NCBI GenBank assembly: GCA_030063045.1
Contig: JAQSEB010000042.1
Span: forward strand, 2,666,001 to 2,730,000
DNA length: 64,000 nucleotides
DNA from: Pratylenchus scribneri
Lineage: Eukaryota > Nematoda > Chromadorea > Rhabditida > Pratylenchidae
Direction of reading: 5' to 3'
Below the pieces are notes generated by a model, which did no database searches, was not told the origin of the DNA, and worked only from the letters and a program-made list of their open reading frames with translations. Position numbers and translations under genes: made by a program. Shown one piece after another: positions 14,140-24,906 of this stretch (position 1 is its first letter; each line of letters opens with the position of its first letter).

Positions 14140-15247
14140 TCATTTTCTTCCTCCATCAATTCCCTCTTCCTTGGCCAACAATTTGATATAATTTATTGGG
14201 ATTAGTCCAATTTTTGAGCCATCAGAATTACTAAAAAATTGGTTAAATTAATTAAATATTAATTATTTTTCGTAAAACCTTGCTAATAGCCAATCCTTAA
14301 TGTTTGGTTGTTTACATTTTGGTGCTATTCTGAGAATATCAAAAGCAGAAAATGATAATTCATCCGCATTCAATCCATTAAAATTGTAAAGTGCCTTTAA
14401 AAATAATTTATTTTAATATTAAAAAATATCCAACCTGAGCCGTATAATGTTCTCCTCGACCTTTGGACCAATCATTTGCCGATTCAGCAATGTCCAAAAA
14501 TGAATTTGAAATCCATTTATACACAAAATATGGTCCACCAATTGCAATAATCCAAAATATAAATGTGACAAAATTGAATGAATTTCCTTCATTTTTTGTT
14601 ATTATTTTGGAAGATATTCAAATTAAAAAACCTTTTTTCCCATTGATATTGGCCCAAATTAATTCGGAATTTGCATAATTCCTCGGTTTTAAATGCAATA
14701 TTGCCAATAAACTCCTCCAAATGTATCGAATTTGCCTTAGTAATGGAATCAGAATTGTCGAAATGATAAAATGTTTTAGATGGCTGAATTGGTCAACCAC
14801 TCCAATCAATGCCCGAAATGAATTGAACACTGCATTATGAGTTGAATTTAGCATATTCACAATTGAAACAAAAGCATTCACTACGGACTCAATGGATTGG
14901 AATGTATTTTTGGATGATTCTGAATATCAAAAAATTAATTTAAATTAATTAATTGGAATTAAACCTTCGGCATTCCTCAACAATTTGTATTCGGGAAATG
15001 ATGAAGGAACATTTTGGGGATAATTGAATGATGGCTGATAGTTACTGGAATTAAAAATGATAATCCAAAAATTTAATAAAATTTACTAATTATTATATAA
15101 ACCGCCAAAAGGTTGATGGAAAGCAAAAGGTTGAGGCATCGAAATTGTTGAACTTTGATTGTAATTTTGCCATAGAGGAAGTTCAGCAGTTCGTTGCCTT
15201 TGGGGGATTGGTGGCGGATTCCCATTTCCATTGATGAGATTATCCAT
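14140..15247 (-). CDS. PEX13: peroxin-13 (PEX13)
   Basis: PEX13 is the peroxisomal membrane docking factor for PEX5 cargo. The N-terminal part is Asn/Pro/Gln-rich with repeated Tyr and Phe (for example QPFAFHQPFGG). Then comes the signature helix FQSIESVVNAFVSIVNML and NAVFNSFRALIGVVDQFSHL, a region followed by a basic loop, and a C-terminal SH3 domain visible as ALYNFNGLNADELSFSAFD, then DWLLA and GLIPINYIKLL. The stop is TGA at 14140-14142; the start ATG is at 15245-15247. It is last in a closely packed minus-strand series after RPL36A and LSm4 (196 bp from the LSm4 stop), which suggests polycistronic transcription. Confidence 0.9.
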
Positions 15248-15442
15248 TCATAAAACTAATCCAAAACATCAATTTTTAATATGAATAAATTACAACAATA
15301 TTATTTCCATTGATTAATCAATTTCAAGCCATTTTAAAAAATAAAACAAAAATTTATCAGGAAAAATTGTAAATTTTATAGAATACAAATTAAAAAACAA
15401 TCAAAAACCACCACAACATTGAATTGAATTTGTTTACTCTTT

Positions 15443-16127
15443 TTAATTTCGTCTTTGTTGACCTCCTGCACCCGGACCCCCTCCTCGATAACCGCTTCCT
15501 CCTCCTCCTGGCCTTCCACCCTGTCCTTGTTGTGGTTTTTGTTGACCACCACCGGCTCCCTTTGCCCCCTTCGCAAAATTTCGTTTCATATTCTTATTGT
15601 CGCGTTGTTGCCTTCGAACTTCCTTGACTTCATCCTTCACAAGTTCAACGACCTAAACATTTTAGTTTAATTGACTATTTATATTTGTTTGGATTTACCT
15701 CATCAGGTATGCGTAAATATTTGATTGTTGAGCCACGAACATAGACTTCCGGTATTTTCATAAATCGATCGCCCTCCTTAAATTGAAAGGATTTAATTTT
15801 ATTTTTTAATCAATTTATTTGTGCGATTTTATCACTACAATCCGCTTTTACATTTTATAGCGAGATTGTCCTGAAATTGTCTTCCATTTTAGGCACAATT
15901 TTGTGTCATAATTATTCCAACAAAAATGACAACCAAATTAAATGTGTGCCAATTCTTTATTATTGTGGTAAAATAATAACCTTCGATGTGCAGATGGCAT
16001 CTCGAAGATGAACATTCATCCATGAATCGCAGCCAATCAACATTCCATTATAAGTCTCGCCATTCTTCAGTTCAATCAGCATTGGGTGATTTTGGGCCGT
16101 TTTCAACAACGAAAGTGGTAGAACCAT
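15443..16127 (-). CDS. LSM4: U6 snRNA-associated Sm-like protein LSm4
   Basis: LSm4 is part of the LSm1-7 ring (mRNA decapping) and the LSm2-8 ring (U6 snRNA). Three exons: [20 protein letters not shown], then [20 protein letters not shown] (Sm1 motif), then [20 protein letters not shown] (Sm2 motif, [13 protein letters not shown]). The C-terminus is the typical Arg/Gly/Gln-rich tail, here [13 protein letters not shown], ending QQRRN. Start ATG 16125-16127, stop 15443-15445. It lies 173 bp downstream of the RPL36A stop on the same strand. Confidence 0.95.
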
Positions 16128-16300
16128 AATTCTTGATTACTAAAACACTTAAATAGTTATTTTAAGACAAAACATTAATAAATATTCCAACAAATATTTA
16201 AAATTGTATTGTATAAAATAGAATAAACAATTTTTATCGATTTAACAATTTCAGCAAAATATTTCCATCAAATAACAATTCGCAACATATTCAGGCGAAA

Positions 16301-16666
16301 TTAGAATTGAATAACTTGTCCTCTCGACTTCTTCTGACCGCCCAATTCGAAGTGTTTGCAACGCTTGATGGCCTTTTGAATGCGATGCTTGCACTAAATT
16401 TGATATTCAATTATTTTATGTATTAAATTGCATAAAATTACGTCGACACATTCCATGCGCAGAACAATCTTCTTTGTTGTCTTTGCCTTCTTGCGGAAGA
16501 TCGGTTTCGTCTGTCCTCCATAACCTTTCTGTTTTCGGTCATAACGGCGACGTCCTTGCGCAAATTTGGATTCTTTGCCCTTCTTGTATTGAGTCACTTT
16601 GTGCTGGGTGTGTTTTCGACATTTTCCAGGGCAGAAAGTCCGTCGAGCTTTCGGAACGTTGACCAT
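16301..16666 (-). CDS. RPL36A: ribosomal protein eL42 (RPL36A/L44)
   Basis: Large-subunit ribosomal protein eL42, at the tRNA exit site. It starts [20 protein letters not shown] (first zinc-binding Cys pair), continues [19 protein letters not shown] (the conserved GYGGQTKP loop, target of cycloheximide-type drugs) and, after one intron near 16395-16442, ends with the second Cys pair region [19 protein letters not shown]. Full length, about 105 residues. The Pro in GYGGQTKP is the residue usual in animals. It is first in the series RPL36A, LSm4, PEX13. Confidence 0.95.
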
Positions 16667-16878
16667 TCTTTTTATTAGAGTCGTTCAATTCAGAAAATTT
16701 TATATTTATCTTAAATTAAAAGTTTATACTTTATATTAAATAACAGCAATATTTTAAGAAAATTTAGATTTGAATTGAATATTTTTTTAAAGATTTAAGA
16801 TAATAAAGGCAAGGCAAGGTGAAATACTGCATCGAAATCCTATAGGTATAGGTATATGATTGATCAATCAATGATCAG

Positions 16879-16949
16879 CAGGGCCTGGATTTATAATGGA
16901 TGGAAAATCGCAAAATATGGATAAAATGAAAATATAAATCCGGGCCCTG
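16879..16949. mobile_element. 71-bp hAT-type mini-MITE
   Basis: Starts CAGGGCCTGGATTTATA and ends with its near-complement TATAAATCCGGGCCCTG. It is flanked by ATGATCAG (16871-16878) and TTGATCAG (16950-16957), a 7-of-8 target duplication. CAGGG ends with 8-bp duplications are the hAT signature. Non-coding. Confidence 0.65.
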
Positions 16950-17074
16950 TTGATCAGATCAATAATCTTAAAAATTTGTTTCATTTTATTTTTTTTTTGA
17001 GAAAATGGAAACTTGGGAGTTGAGTGTGCACTGTGCATAATGCAAAAATTAATATAAAACATTTAGCAACCAAC

Positions 17075-17791
17075 GGTTGAGTCGCGTTTTGAAAATAGTA
17101 CATTTATGCGCGTTTTGAAAATAGTACATTTATAATTTCAATTTACTCTAGTAAATCAGAAACTGGTTTTAGACCATAAAAACCTTATACCATTTTGTAG
17201 ATCTCGTCAAAGCGCATCGAATGGTATAAAAATTTCGAGTTTTGGCCCAAAATTAAAAGAGTTTAAAACCAAAAACCGGAATTATGGTTTAAACGGTTTA
17301 ATACCCTTTAATTTTGAATAAACCATGACAAATTATATACCAATCGACGCAGCTCGATGAGATCTATAAAATGGTATAGGGTTTGTTGGGTCTAAAACTG
17401 GTTTCTGGATTAATATAAATCAAAAATTGTTTTAAAAGGTTTAAACGGTTTAAAACCCTTAATTTTGGCCATAAATCTGGCATTTTATATATCATTCGAT
17501 GCGTATTGACGAGATCTACAATTTGTATAAGATTTGATGGGTTTAAAATCGGTTTAAGATTGAGTTTAAAACCAAAACTGGAAAAATGGTTTAGACGGTT
17601 TAAAACCCTTAATTTTGGGCCTAAACTCGAAATTTTGTATACCATTCAATGCGCCTTGACGAGATCTACAAAACGGTATAAGGTTTGTAGGGTCTAAAAC
17701 CGGTTTCAGATTTATTAGATTAAATTGAAATTATAAATGTACTATTTTCAAAACGCGCATAAATGTACTATTTTCAAAACGCGCCAATGCG
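17075..17791. mobile_element. 717-bp MITE with perfect 63-bp TIR (Mutator-like)
   Basis: The left arm 17083-17145 and right arm 17721-17783 are exact inverted complements over 63 bases; the similarity continues inward with mismatches. Each arm contains the 25-base word beginning GCGCGTTTTGAAAATAGTAC twice. The element is flanked by identical 9-bp duplications GCAACCAAC (17066-17074 and 17792-17800). A 9-bp duplication with long arms fits the Mutator/MULE superfamily. The interior is non-coding and built of degenerate repeats around gagatctacaaaatggtata and taaacggtttaaaaccctt. Confidence 0.85.
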
Positions 17792-18046
17792 GCAACCAAC
17801 TATAATAAGTTGGAAGGGCATCAAAATGCCTAAGAATGAAATGCCTATTCTATTGTAAAGGTGTGTAGATGTTTTGGGGCAGCAAAACATCTCACTTTAC
17901 TTGTCTTGTTGTTTTTTCCAAAACATTTCCAAATAGCTGCCTCTGCCCGCAGTTAATCAATTCCCAGTTCACTTGTCAGAGTGAAGTAGTATTTTCTTCG
18001 CCACTTCGGGGCTCAGAAAATTAATTCGAATAATAAAAAATCATTT

Positions 18047-18111
18047 GCCGCCACTGTGAATTGAACCTGTATAGTCAATACCAAAAATCAATAGCTCTAC
18101 CACCTGTGCTA
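18047..18111 (-). tRNA. tRNA-like fragment, 5' acceptor arm missing
   Basis: Read on the minus strand there is an A-box-like TAGCACAGGTGGTAGAGC, and 44 bases on a B-box-like GGTTCAATTC. That is the tRNA spacing. The 3' arm TGGCGGC follows, then a run of six T that could end Pol III transcription. The expected 5' partner of TGGCGGC is absent: the satellite array begins there. The anticodon stem does not pair well. Likely a decayed tRNA or tRNA-derived repeat, not a working tRNA. Confidence 0.4.
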
Positions 18112-18126
18112 AAACAAAGAAACAAT

Positions 18127-19134
18127 ACAGAAAAGCAGATGACCAAATGCACTGGAATGCAACCAGAAAAGCAGATGACCAAATGCACTGGAATGAAGCC
18201 AGAAAAGCAGATGACCAAATGCTATCGAATGCAACCAGAAAAGCAGATGACCAAATGCACTGGAATGCAGCCAGAAAAGCAGATGACCAAATGCACTGGA
18301 ATGAAGCCAGAAAAGCAGATGACCAAATGCTATCGAATGCAACCAGAAAAGCAGATGACCAAATGCACTGGAATGCAGCCAGAAAAGCAGATGACCAAAT
18401 GCACTCGAATGCAACCAGAAAAGCAGATGACCAAATGCACTCGAATGCAACCAGAAAAGCAGATGACCAAATCCACTCGAATGCAACCAGAAAAGCAGAT
18501 GACCAAATGCACTCGAATGCAGCCAGAAAAGCAGATGACCAAATGCACTCGAATGCAACCAGAAAAGCAGATGACCAAATCCACTCGAATGCAACCAGAA
18601 AAGCAGATGACAAAATCCACTCGAATGCAACCAGAAAAGCAGATGACCAAATGCACTGGAATGCAGCCAGAAAAGCAGATGACCAAATGCACTGGAATGC
18701 AACCAGAAAAGCAGATGACCAAATGCACTGGAATGCAACCAGAAAAGCAGATGACCAAATGCACTCGAATGCAACCAGAAAAGCAGATGACCAAATGCAC
18801 TCGAATGCAACCAGAAAAGCAGATGACCAAATGCACTCGAATGCAACCAGAAAAGCAGATGACCAAATGCACTCGAATGCAACCAGAAAAGCAGATGACC
18901 AAATGCACTTGGATGCAACCAGAAAAGCAGATGACCAAATGCACTCGAATGCAACCAGAAAAGCAGATGACCAAATGCACTCTAGTGCAACCAGAAAAGC
19001 AGATGACCAAATGCACTCGAGTGCAACCAGAAAAGCAGATGACCAAATGCACTCGAGTGCAACCAGAAAAGCAGATGACCAAATGCACTCGAATGCAACC
19101 AGAAAAGCAGATGACCAAATGCACTGGAATGCAC
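18127..19134 (+). repeat. 36-bp satellite array, about 28 copies
   Basis: Tandem units of 36 bases, each containing cagaaaagcagatgacca. Units differ at few sites (cgaatg/ggaatg/cgagtg, aacc/agcc, actcg/tatcg). The first seven units form a higher-order trimer (108 bp) seen twice. Because 36 is divisible by three and the unit lacks stops in most frames, long frames are open on both strands (up to 404 codons). Substitutions show no clear synonymous bias in any frame, so I treat it as non-coding satellite. A plus-strand frame (18147-19301) does run into 60 unique codons. Confidence 0.9.
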
Positions 19135-19845
19135 TTAATGAAATGCTCCAAATAGAGAGGAAAATTGCCAAACTGAGGATAACTAGCAAATTACAACCAC
19201 ATAGAAATGAGGCCAAAAACACAATTAATGCTGCAAGCCTCTCGATCGTTTTCAATGCACATTTGAAGGTGAGGGTGATGAGGAAACTAATTAATCATTA
19301 ATTATCTAATTTTAATTTGTTTTGTTGAATGATTAACTTCTTTTTGATGGGAGAACATAATGGAATTGGAACTTTTTCAACTTTTTCGAAAGCAATAACT
19401 CATTAATTTCATTGTTCTAGAATGCAAGGAATCTCCTACAACAAAAAAACTGGAATATTTATTCAATAATAATTGACTAAAAGGGGGTAAACTTAAAATG
19501 ACAGAATAATTAACCAAATTGCTTTAATTAAGTTTATCCATTATTTTTTTAACTATTCCTTTCCTTACTTCGGAATTTATCATTCAAATAGCGACATTCC
19601 CCTACTCCCAGCCCTTTTTTTTTGGTTATTATGTCATCATCTATCTTTATTGTGATTGCTTTCGGCAACGATCAACATTTTAGCAGAAATAATATATTTC
19701 CACTCCAAATCCTCCGTAATCAAAATTAACCCAGAAAATTTATTTATCATGGAATAGATTATATGGATTAAAAAATTTGTTCATTAAAATTTTTTCAAAT
19801 TTTTCCGCCTTCTTTCTTCAATTCATTCTCGGTGTTCCATCATCC

Positions 19846-20136
19846 TCAATTTCCATCTTGGCCATTATCACGTCTGCGTTGGAGTTGTCGAGCGCGATAG
19901 CTGGCTGTATTTTGGCGCCACTCTTCTCGCCGACGTTCCATCAGCCGATTCCGCTCATTCCTTTGCGTTTCTATACGAATTTGTTCAAATCCCCTTGTTT
20001 GTTCTTCAATTTGCCGATTAATCTCTAAACGTCGATGCTCATTTTCTTCACTCTCCCGTCTAATTTGTTCTTCCTTTAGTCTGATGGCCTCACGAAGACG
20101 TTGTTTCTCCCGTTTGCGTTCTGAATTATCAGACAT
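19846..20136 (-). CDS. small charged coiled-coil protein, paralogue 2
   Basis: Single-exon frame of 96 residues, MSDNSERKREKQRLREAI onward, rich in Glu, Arg, Gln and Lys with heptad spacing, and a tail RRRDNGQDGN. It matches the gene at 7855-8145 in length, leader and tail: both have tttcag-like acceptor, a leader close to attttcaaacctgcgacaaa, and the same bases across the stop codon (ggaaattgaggatgatggaa). The coding middles agree poorly. No signal peptide. Function unknown. It lies alone in a repeat-rich stretch between the satellite and the unrecognised gene at 21.3 kb. Confidence 0.6.
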   Translation of the reverse strand: MSDNSERKREKQRLREAIRLKEEQIRRESEENEHRRLEINRQIEEQTRGFEQIRIETQRNERNRLMERRREEWRQNTASYRARQLQRRRDNGQDGN

Positions 20137-21250
20137 TTTGTCGCAGGTTTGAAAATCTGAATTATTGGAACTGTTCGAAAAAAATTTGTTGTGCGCCGCT
20201 ATGGAATTAAATATATCGTATAGAAATGTGGAAAGAAATTTGGCCTAATTAGTAATGTGGATGGAGGGAACCGATAAATAATAGGCGGGGGATTGTATTC
20301 AAATAAATTATTCCAATTTTATAATGTTTATTTGGGACTATAATTTGGAAATAAAATGATATGGCTTTTTGGTAGGAAAACTCGACTTTTCTATTCCAAT
20401 TTTCCCAATCCACACAAATGGGAAAATTGTTTAATACGAATGAAATGATTGGATTCCGTTAAAAGGTTGTGGTAAAAATTGAAATTCGATGAATCAACAG
20501 CCAATAATGGGCAGAATTTGAAGGGAAAATGAAAAAATTAGCTGGAAATTTATTTTGATAGATGGGACGGATGAGATTAAAAAATGAATAATACCAGCAA
20601 ATGCCAAAGAATTCTAATTGGTTGGGGTGGACGTAAAAAACTGTTTATCAATAATCCTTTTCAACTATTGAAAAATATGCAAAAATGACTCATTCGATGC
20701 AAATTCATAGGGGGAACCAAGAACTTTGTTGAAAATTTTTCAAAAAATTAGATTTTAATTAGTTTCAAAAATTTCTCCATTTTTCTGATCATTTTTTATA
20801 ATTACGTTATGCTAAAATAATCATATCAAAAGTTATCACATTTCTTTGAGGAATCAAGAACTTAACTGTAATTTCGGGAAACATTTTACAATCTTTTTTT
20901 GCTGAAAAAATATGACCGATTTCAGAAATATCTCTGCAAAGATTTAAGAAAGAAACAATTGTAACATAAATTCGCGGCTATTCAAAATGCCAAATGTTCA
21001 AAATCCCAATGTCAAACCCAAAATATAGCAAAATATCGATTTATTTCATATAAATATAATACATATAATTTTAATTTTTTTATTCGTTAAACGAATTTTT
21101 CAGACAAAAAGCATCATCAAACATCAATATTATACAATGACGTGTTCGACATTCTCAAAGGCTAATGCACTTCCGCAAATGCATTTTGACGTATTGCTCA
21201 GTGTTGCTGAAAAACTTCTCTTTTCGGTTTGAATATAATTATTTAGTAAA
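20137..21250. other. A/T-rich intergenic stretch
   Basis: About 1.1 kb without any frame I can support. Its left edge holds the acceptor and leader of the coiled-coil paralogue 2. The rest is A/T-rich with no repeat I could match elsewhere in the window. Confidence 0.5.
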
Positions 21251-22981
21251 ATGTGGTTCAAGTTTGATATCCAAGTGAGCGAAATTTTTTATCAATAAAT
21301 GGTTAATGAAGATTTTAGTGAAAAAAAAAGGTTCGGAGAAATTTTTAGGAAGATTCAGCAATGAGAAAAATTTGTCAAAAAAATTCAACAGAAAGTAAAT
21401 TTAATCCAAATTAATACATAAAATTCAGCCAGATAATGACTTTCGTCTTGATCTGAGAGAGCCGAATGCTGACATAGTCAATTTCATGGTTTTTTTAAAT
21501 TTATTTTTGGTTAATTTAAATACTAAAATGAAGTTTGCTGGACCTGCTTGCCGTTGGGCCTTCTTCACTCAGTTCAGAAGACTTACCAAATTAAATGTCA
21601 ATCTATCCGAAATTCATCTGAGCAGTCCAACTCCAATTCAAGGTGTTCGTGGTTTGCTGGCCAATAATAAGGAGGTAAATATATTCGAACATATTATAAA
21701 TTTATGATTAATTTTTTAAGTTCTTCCAAGGACCATTTGTTGTTAGCGACAATTTCCTCTATGTTCTCATTTGCCAAGGTGTCTTGCAACCAAAAATTAT
21801 TGATTCATTCTTCAAATTTGGAAGCGACAAATGCAATGGGACTCGGACCATTAAAGTGGATAAAAATATTGCAAATGAATCTCCGGCCGAATCGCTCATT
21901 CGACTCTTCTTCTTCCGAGGTAAATTAGATTTCAATGTAAACATTCATCAATTTAGACTCGCCCAATAGTTTGTCATCAATTTCTCGCGAAGACCTCAAA
22001 AATTCCGATTTGAAATTTGACTCTGTGAAGATTCAAGATGACGAAGGAATCTATAGTAAATTTAAATAATATTTTAAAATATTAATTTTTAATTTTAGAG
22101 CACATCACTCGAATTCTCAATCTGAATGCCGAACGTCTTTTGTTGGAAATTAGCTCCGAATTGAACATCACCAATATTTCCAATTTTGCTCGCTACAGGT
22201 TAAAATTAATTCTCAATTGATTAATTCAAATTAATATTTCACAGAATTGTGGCCAATCGAACCCGGAATGTGATTCTTTCCTACACGATCGACATAATGG
22301 ATTCGGATTGTATGGCCCGCATTGACTTTCCATTCGATGAATTCTTCTTCCTTCTTCGCTACGTCACAAATTGCTGTCCAAATATCCAATCTTTGGTGGC
22401 CCATTTTCTTCTTCAAGGAGAATTTTCGGACGAGGATTTCAAAATTCTCTCTGGTTGGCTGGAAACTACGATCATTGGTTTTGCCGAAGGACAGCTCTCA
22501 AAAATGGAATTCAATTGCGATTTAATCATCGCATTTCGTGCATTTTTCCCTGAATCAACATTGATGGTTTTTTTAATGAAATTAATTAAATCAAATTTAA
22601 TTCATTTTAGGAGGCAACAAAGACCAACCACATTTTGGCAAATATCGGAGAGAAGAGAATTTTCGATGGAAATGGAATTGGGGACGATGTGATCGATTTG
22701 GATTTGCCGGACACATTCACAATTGCCAGGAAAATTCCAATTCGCAATAAACCACAAATATCGGTTAATTTAATATTTTTACAAATATTTATGTAAATTT
22801 ATATTCAAAGGTTATGTACAATTTGGTTGGGATTGAGGATGAAAGCACCAACAATGATTGGGATGGATTCAATGGGCCTCTGGTGATGCCAATTTTGTTG
22901 CCAAATGTTCCTGTGCCTGCTGATCCAAATCCACAAAATGACCAATCCATCGCCTTCAATGCGGACGATCTCAGTGACTAA
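21251..22981 (+). CDS. unrecognised nematode protein
   Basis: Eight or nine exons join in one frame: 21251-21274 (MWFKFDIQ), 21429-21488, from 21534 to 21674, from 21721, and on to TAA 22979-22981. Introns are 38-60 nt except the first (154 nt). The protein is mostly soluble. Readable segments include FAGPACRWAFFTQFRRLTKL, ESPAESLIRLFFFRD, ITRILNLNAERLLLEISSEL, FPFDEFFFLLRYVTNCCPN and an acidic C-terminus with DLDLPDTFTIARKIP and a Pro/Asn-rich stretch. The middle could be a helical repeat or leucine-rich fold, but I do not recognise a family. No signal peptide or membrane segment. Regular splice sites and coding pattern argue it is real. Confidence 0.65.
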
Positions 22982-23587
22982 ATATGAAAAGAAGAAGAAA
23001 AAATGGAAGAATGGATGGAACAATTCATCATAAATCCCATCCAATTATTCCATCAACATTTCCCTAAACACAAAGAAGACCTCAATCTCAAAATGACCAT
23101 TCCATTCTCATCAAAGTTGTTGTGCATTCTCAATTTCTTGTGCTAAGTCTTTTTTTTCCACATCTTCCCGTCATTGCATTTGTATTGAAATTTTGAAATA
23201 TATATAAATTTTATTTTAAAAAATTGTCAATATTTATTTTAAAAACAATTCAAAATTGAGTTTTGTTTTTAACCAAAAAATACAACCCGAATATTCCCCC
23301 GGGGGTTCGTTCCATCCACGCAATCCCGAAGAATACTAACAAATGTATGTTCAATTTTTTTCCCTCCTCCCATTCCATTTCTTTTTACTCTATTGGGCCA
23401 AAATATGTTGTTTTTGGTTGGTTGGCCATAGCCACATTGGACCAGTCCATCCTTTTTTTTCATTTTTAGACGGGTTAGTGCCGCTCCATTTGGGTGGGGC
23501 TTTCATTTCCTTTTCGTCACGATTTTGCCGTCCAATTCCATCCCAATTCCCATCAATTTAATTCCCATTTCCCCAAAAACTCGAAAA

Positions 23588-24906
23588 ATGTCGCCTGGTT
23601 TTGTTGTCAATCCATCGGCTTGTTTCCAGCCAATTTCTCGTTAGTTCCAATTCATTTTGGCCAATTATTTTTATTCCATAATAGGCCTTTCCATCCTCAA
23701 TGTCTCACCCACGGTTGTCCTCAGTGAAAATGCATTTCGAATAAATGCAAAGGAAGAGGCGGTAATTAGGATAGGAAATGGCCAAATACAATTCATTCCC
23801 ACTAAATAATAGGAACATTGTTCTAATCCAGTGGATCGACTTCGTTTATTATGCCTTTCCATCAGGGCTGCCAGAATACCCACCCACGGGGGGCATTTGC
23901 CCCCTTTTTAGGATTTTGCCCCCTTTTTTGCCCCCCGAGCCGAGTTGCCCCCCAAATGCCCCCTTTTGATTTTTTGTTAAAATTTTCCCCAAATGGGTCA
24001 TTTTTCTTCAAAATTTTTCGCTGCGCGGCAATTTTTTGGTCAATTTTTTCGCTGCGCGGCCATTTTTGGTCTAATTTTTCGCTGCGCGGCCAATTTTTGG
24101 TCTCATTTTTCGCTGCGCGGCCATTATTGGCTCAAATTTTTCGCATTTTTGGCACTTTTTAAAACTGCCCCCCAAAATGCCCCCTTTTTAGCGGAAATGC
24201 CCCCCAAATGCCCCCTTTTTTATACCAAAATGCCCCCCAAAGTGAAAAACCATCTGGCAGCCATGCTTTCCATGGGATTTTCCACCCCAAAATTGTTGAT
24301 TAGGTGAGCGAATTTAATTTGGAAAGGAATTGTGGAGAATTTGACAGGAAATTAATTGAATTGGATGAAGAGCAAATAAAGGAAAAGGATTTGGCCAATG
24401 TTTTGGCTTCAACAGGATTAGAAATAAGCGATGAGGACATCAAAAATGCATTCGGGCAAATGGCGGAGGGAGGCGAGCAAATTCAAAAGGCGAAAATTGT
24501 TCAGGAATTAATGGTGAATTGAAAATGAATGAAAGAATTTGACGACCAATTTCAGCCGCCAATCAACGCAATGAGGCGGTCCTTAATTGAGCAAGTATTT
24601 TCGGTGATGGACCCTCAGGGAAAAGTCAGATTCCATTTCCACGATCCACCCAATTCATCCACATTTTAGGGTTCCGTTCCATTGTCCGCTCTTTGCCATC
24701 ATTTCAATCATCGGCGCCATCCACAATTTGAATCGGGCACAAAAAGCCGAGAGGAATTGTTCGCCGCCTTCCTTGACCAATTCCAGCCTAATCCGGATGG
24801 ACAAGTGCTGGCTGAGGAATTTTTGGCATTCTATGCGGCACAAAGTGCCACTTTTGAAAACGATATTCATTTTGATTGGATGGTCCGGAATATGTGGAAA
24901 ATTTAG
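23588..24906 (+). pseudogene. calcyphosine-like EF-hand gene interrupted by a MITE
   Basis: Exons read MSPGFVVNPSACFQPIS, then through a 51-nt intron to NPVDRLRLLCLS, the calcyphosine signature (family form DPIERLRLQCL). Here a 403-bp hAT-type element (23863-24265) splits the exon; without it the frame continues MGFSTPKLLIR. Later exons give KLIELDEEQIKEKDLA, FGQMAEGG, PPINAMRRSLIEQVFSVMD and FLDQFQPNPDGQVLAEEFL, ending FDWMVRNMWKI at TAG, close to the family's C-terminus. The EF loops are degenerate; few have full calcium ligands. With the insertion the frame meets TAG soon after entering the element, so the gene is probably broken in this haplotype. The first exon is the least certain part. 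Confidence 0.7.
23863..24265. mobile_element. 403-bp hAT-type MITE in a coding exon
   Basis: Left end CAGGGCTGCCAGA; right end TCTGGCAGCCATG, whose complement CATGGCTGCCAGA matches 12 of 13. Exact 8-bp duplications CTTTCCAT flank it (23855-23862 and 24266-24273), as in hAT elements. The interior has G/C-rich blocks of cccccttttt and four imperfect copies of a word close to ttttttcgctgcgcggccat. It encodes no transposase. A truncated relative lies at 2284-2556. Confidence 0.88.

Noticed and set aside
18127..19134. CRISPR-like array
   Set aside because: Units are contiguous 36-bp repeats without unique spacers, and the DNA is eukaryotic.
18041..19255. 404-codon minus-strand frame with hydrophobic start as a secreted repeat effector
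   Set aside because: It is the reverse of a stop-free satellite unit; several frames on both strands are equally open and none shows coding-type substitution bias.
23851..24307. Frames inside the 23.9-kb element as a transposase or membrane protein
   Set aside because: They are short, repetitive translations of the cgctgcgcggc blocks, and a stop cuts the host frame.
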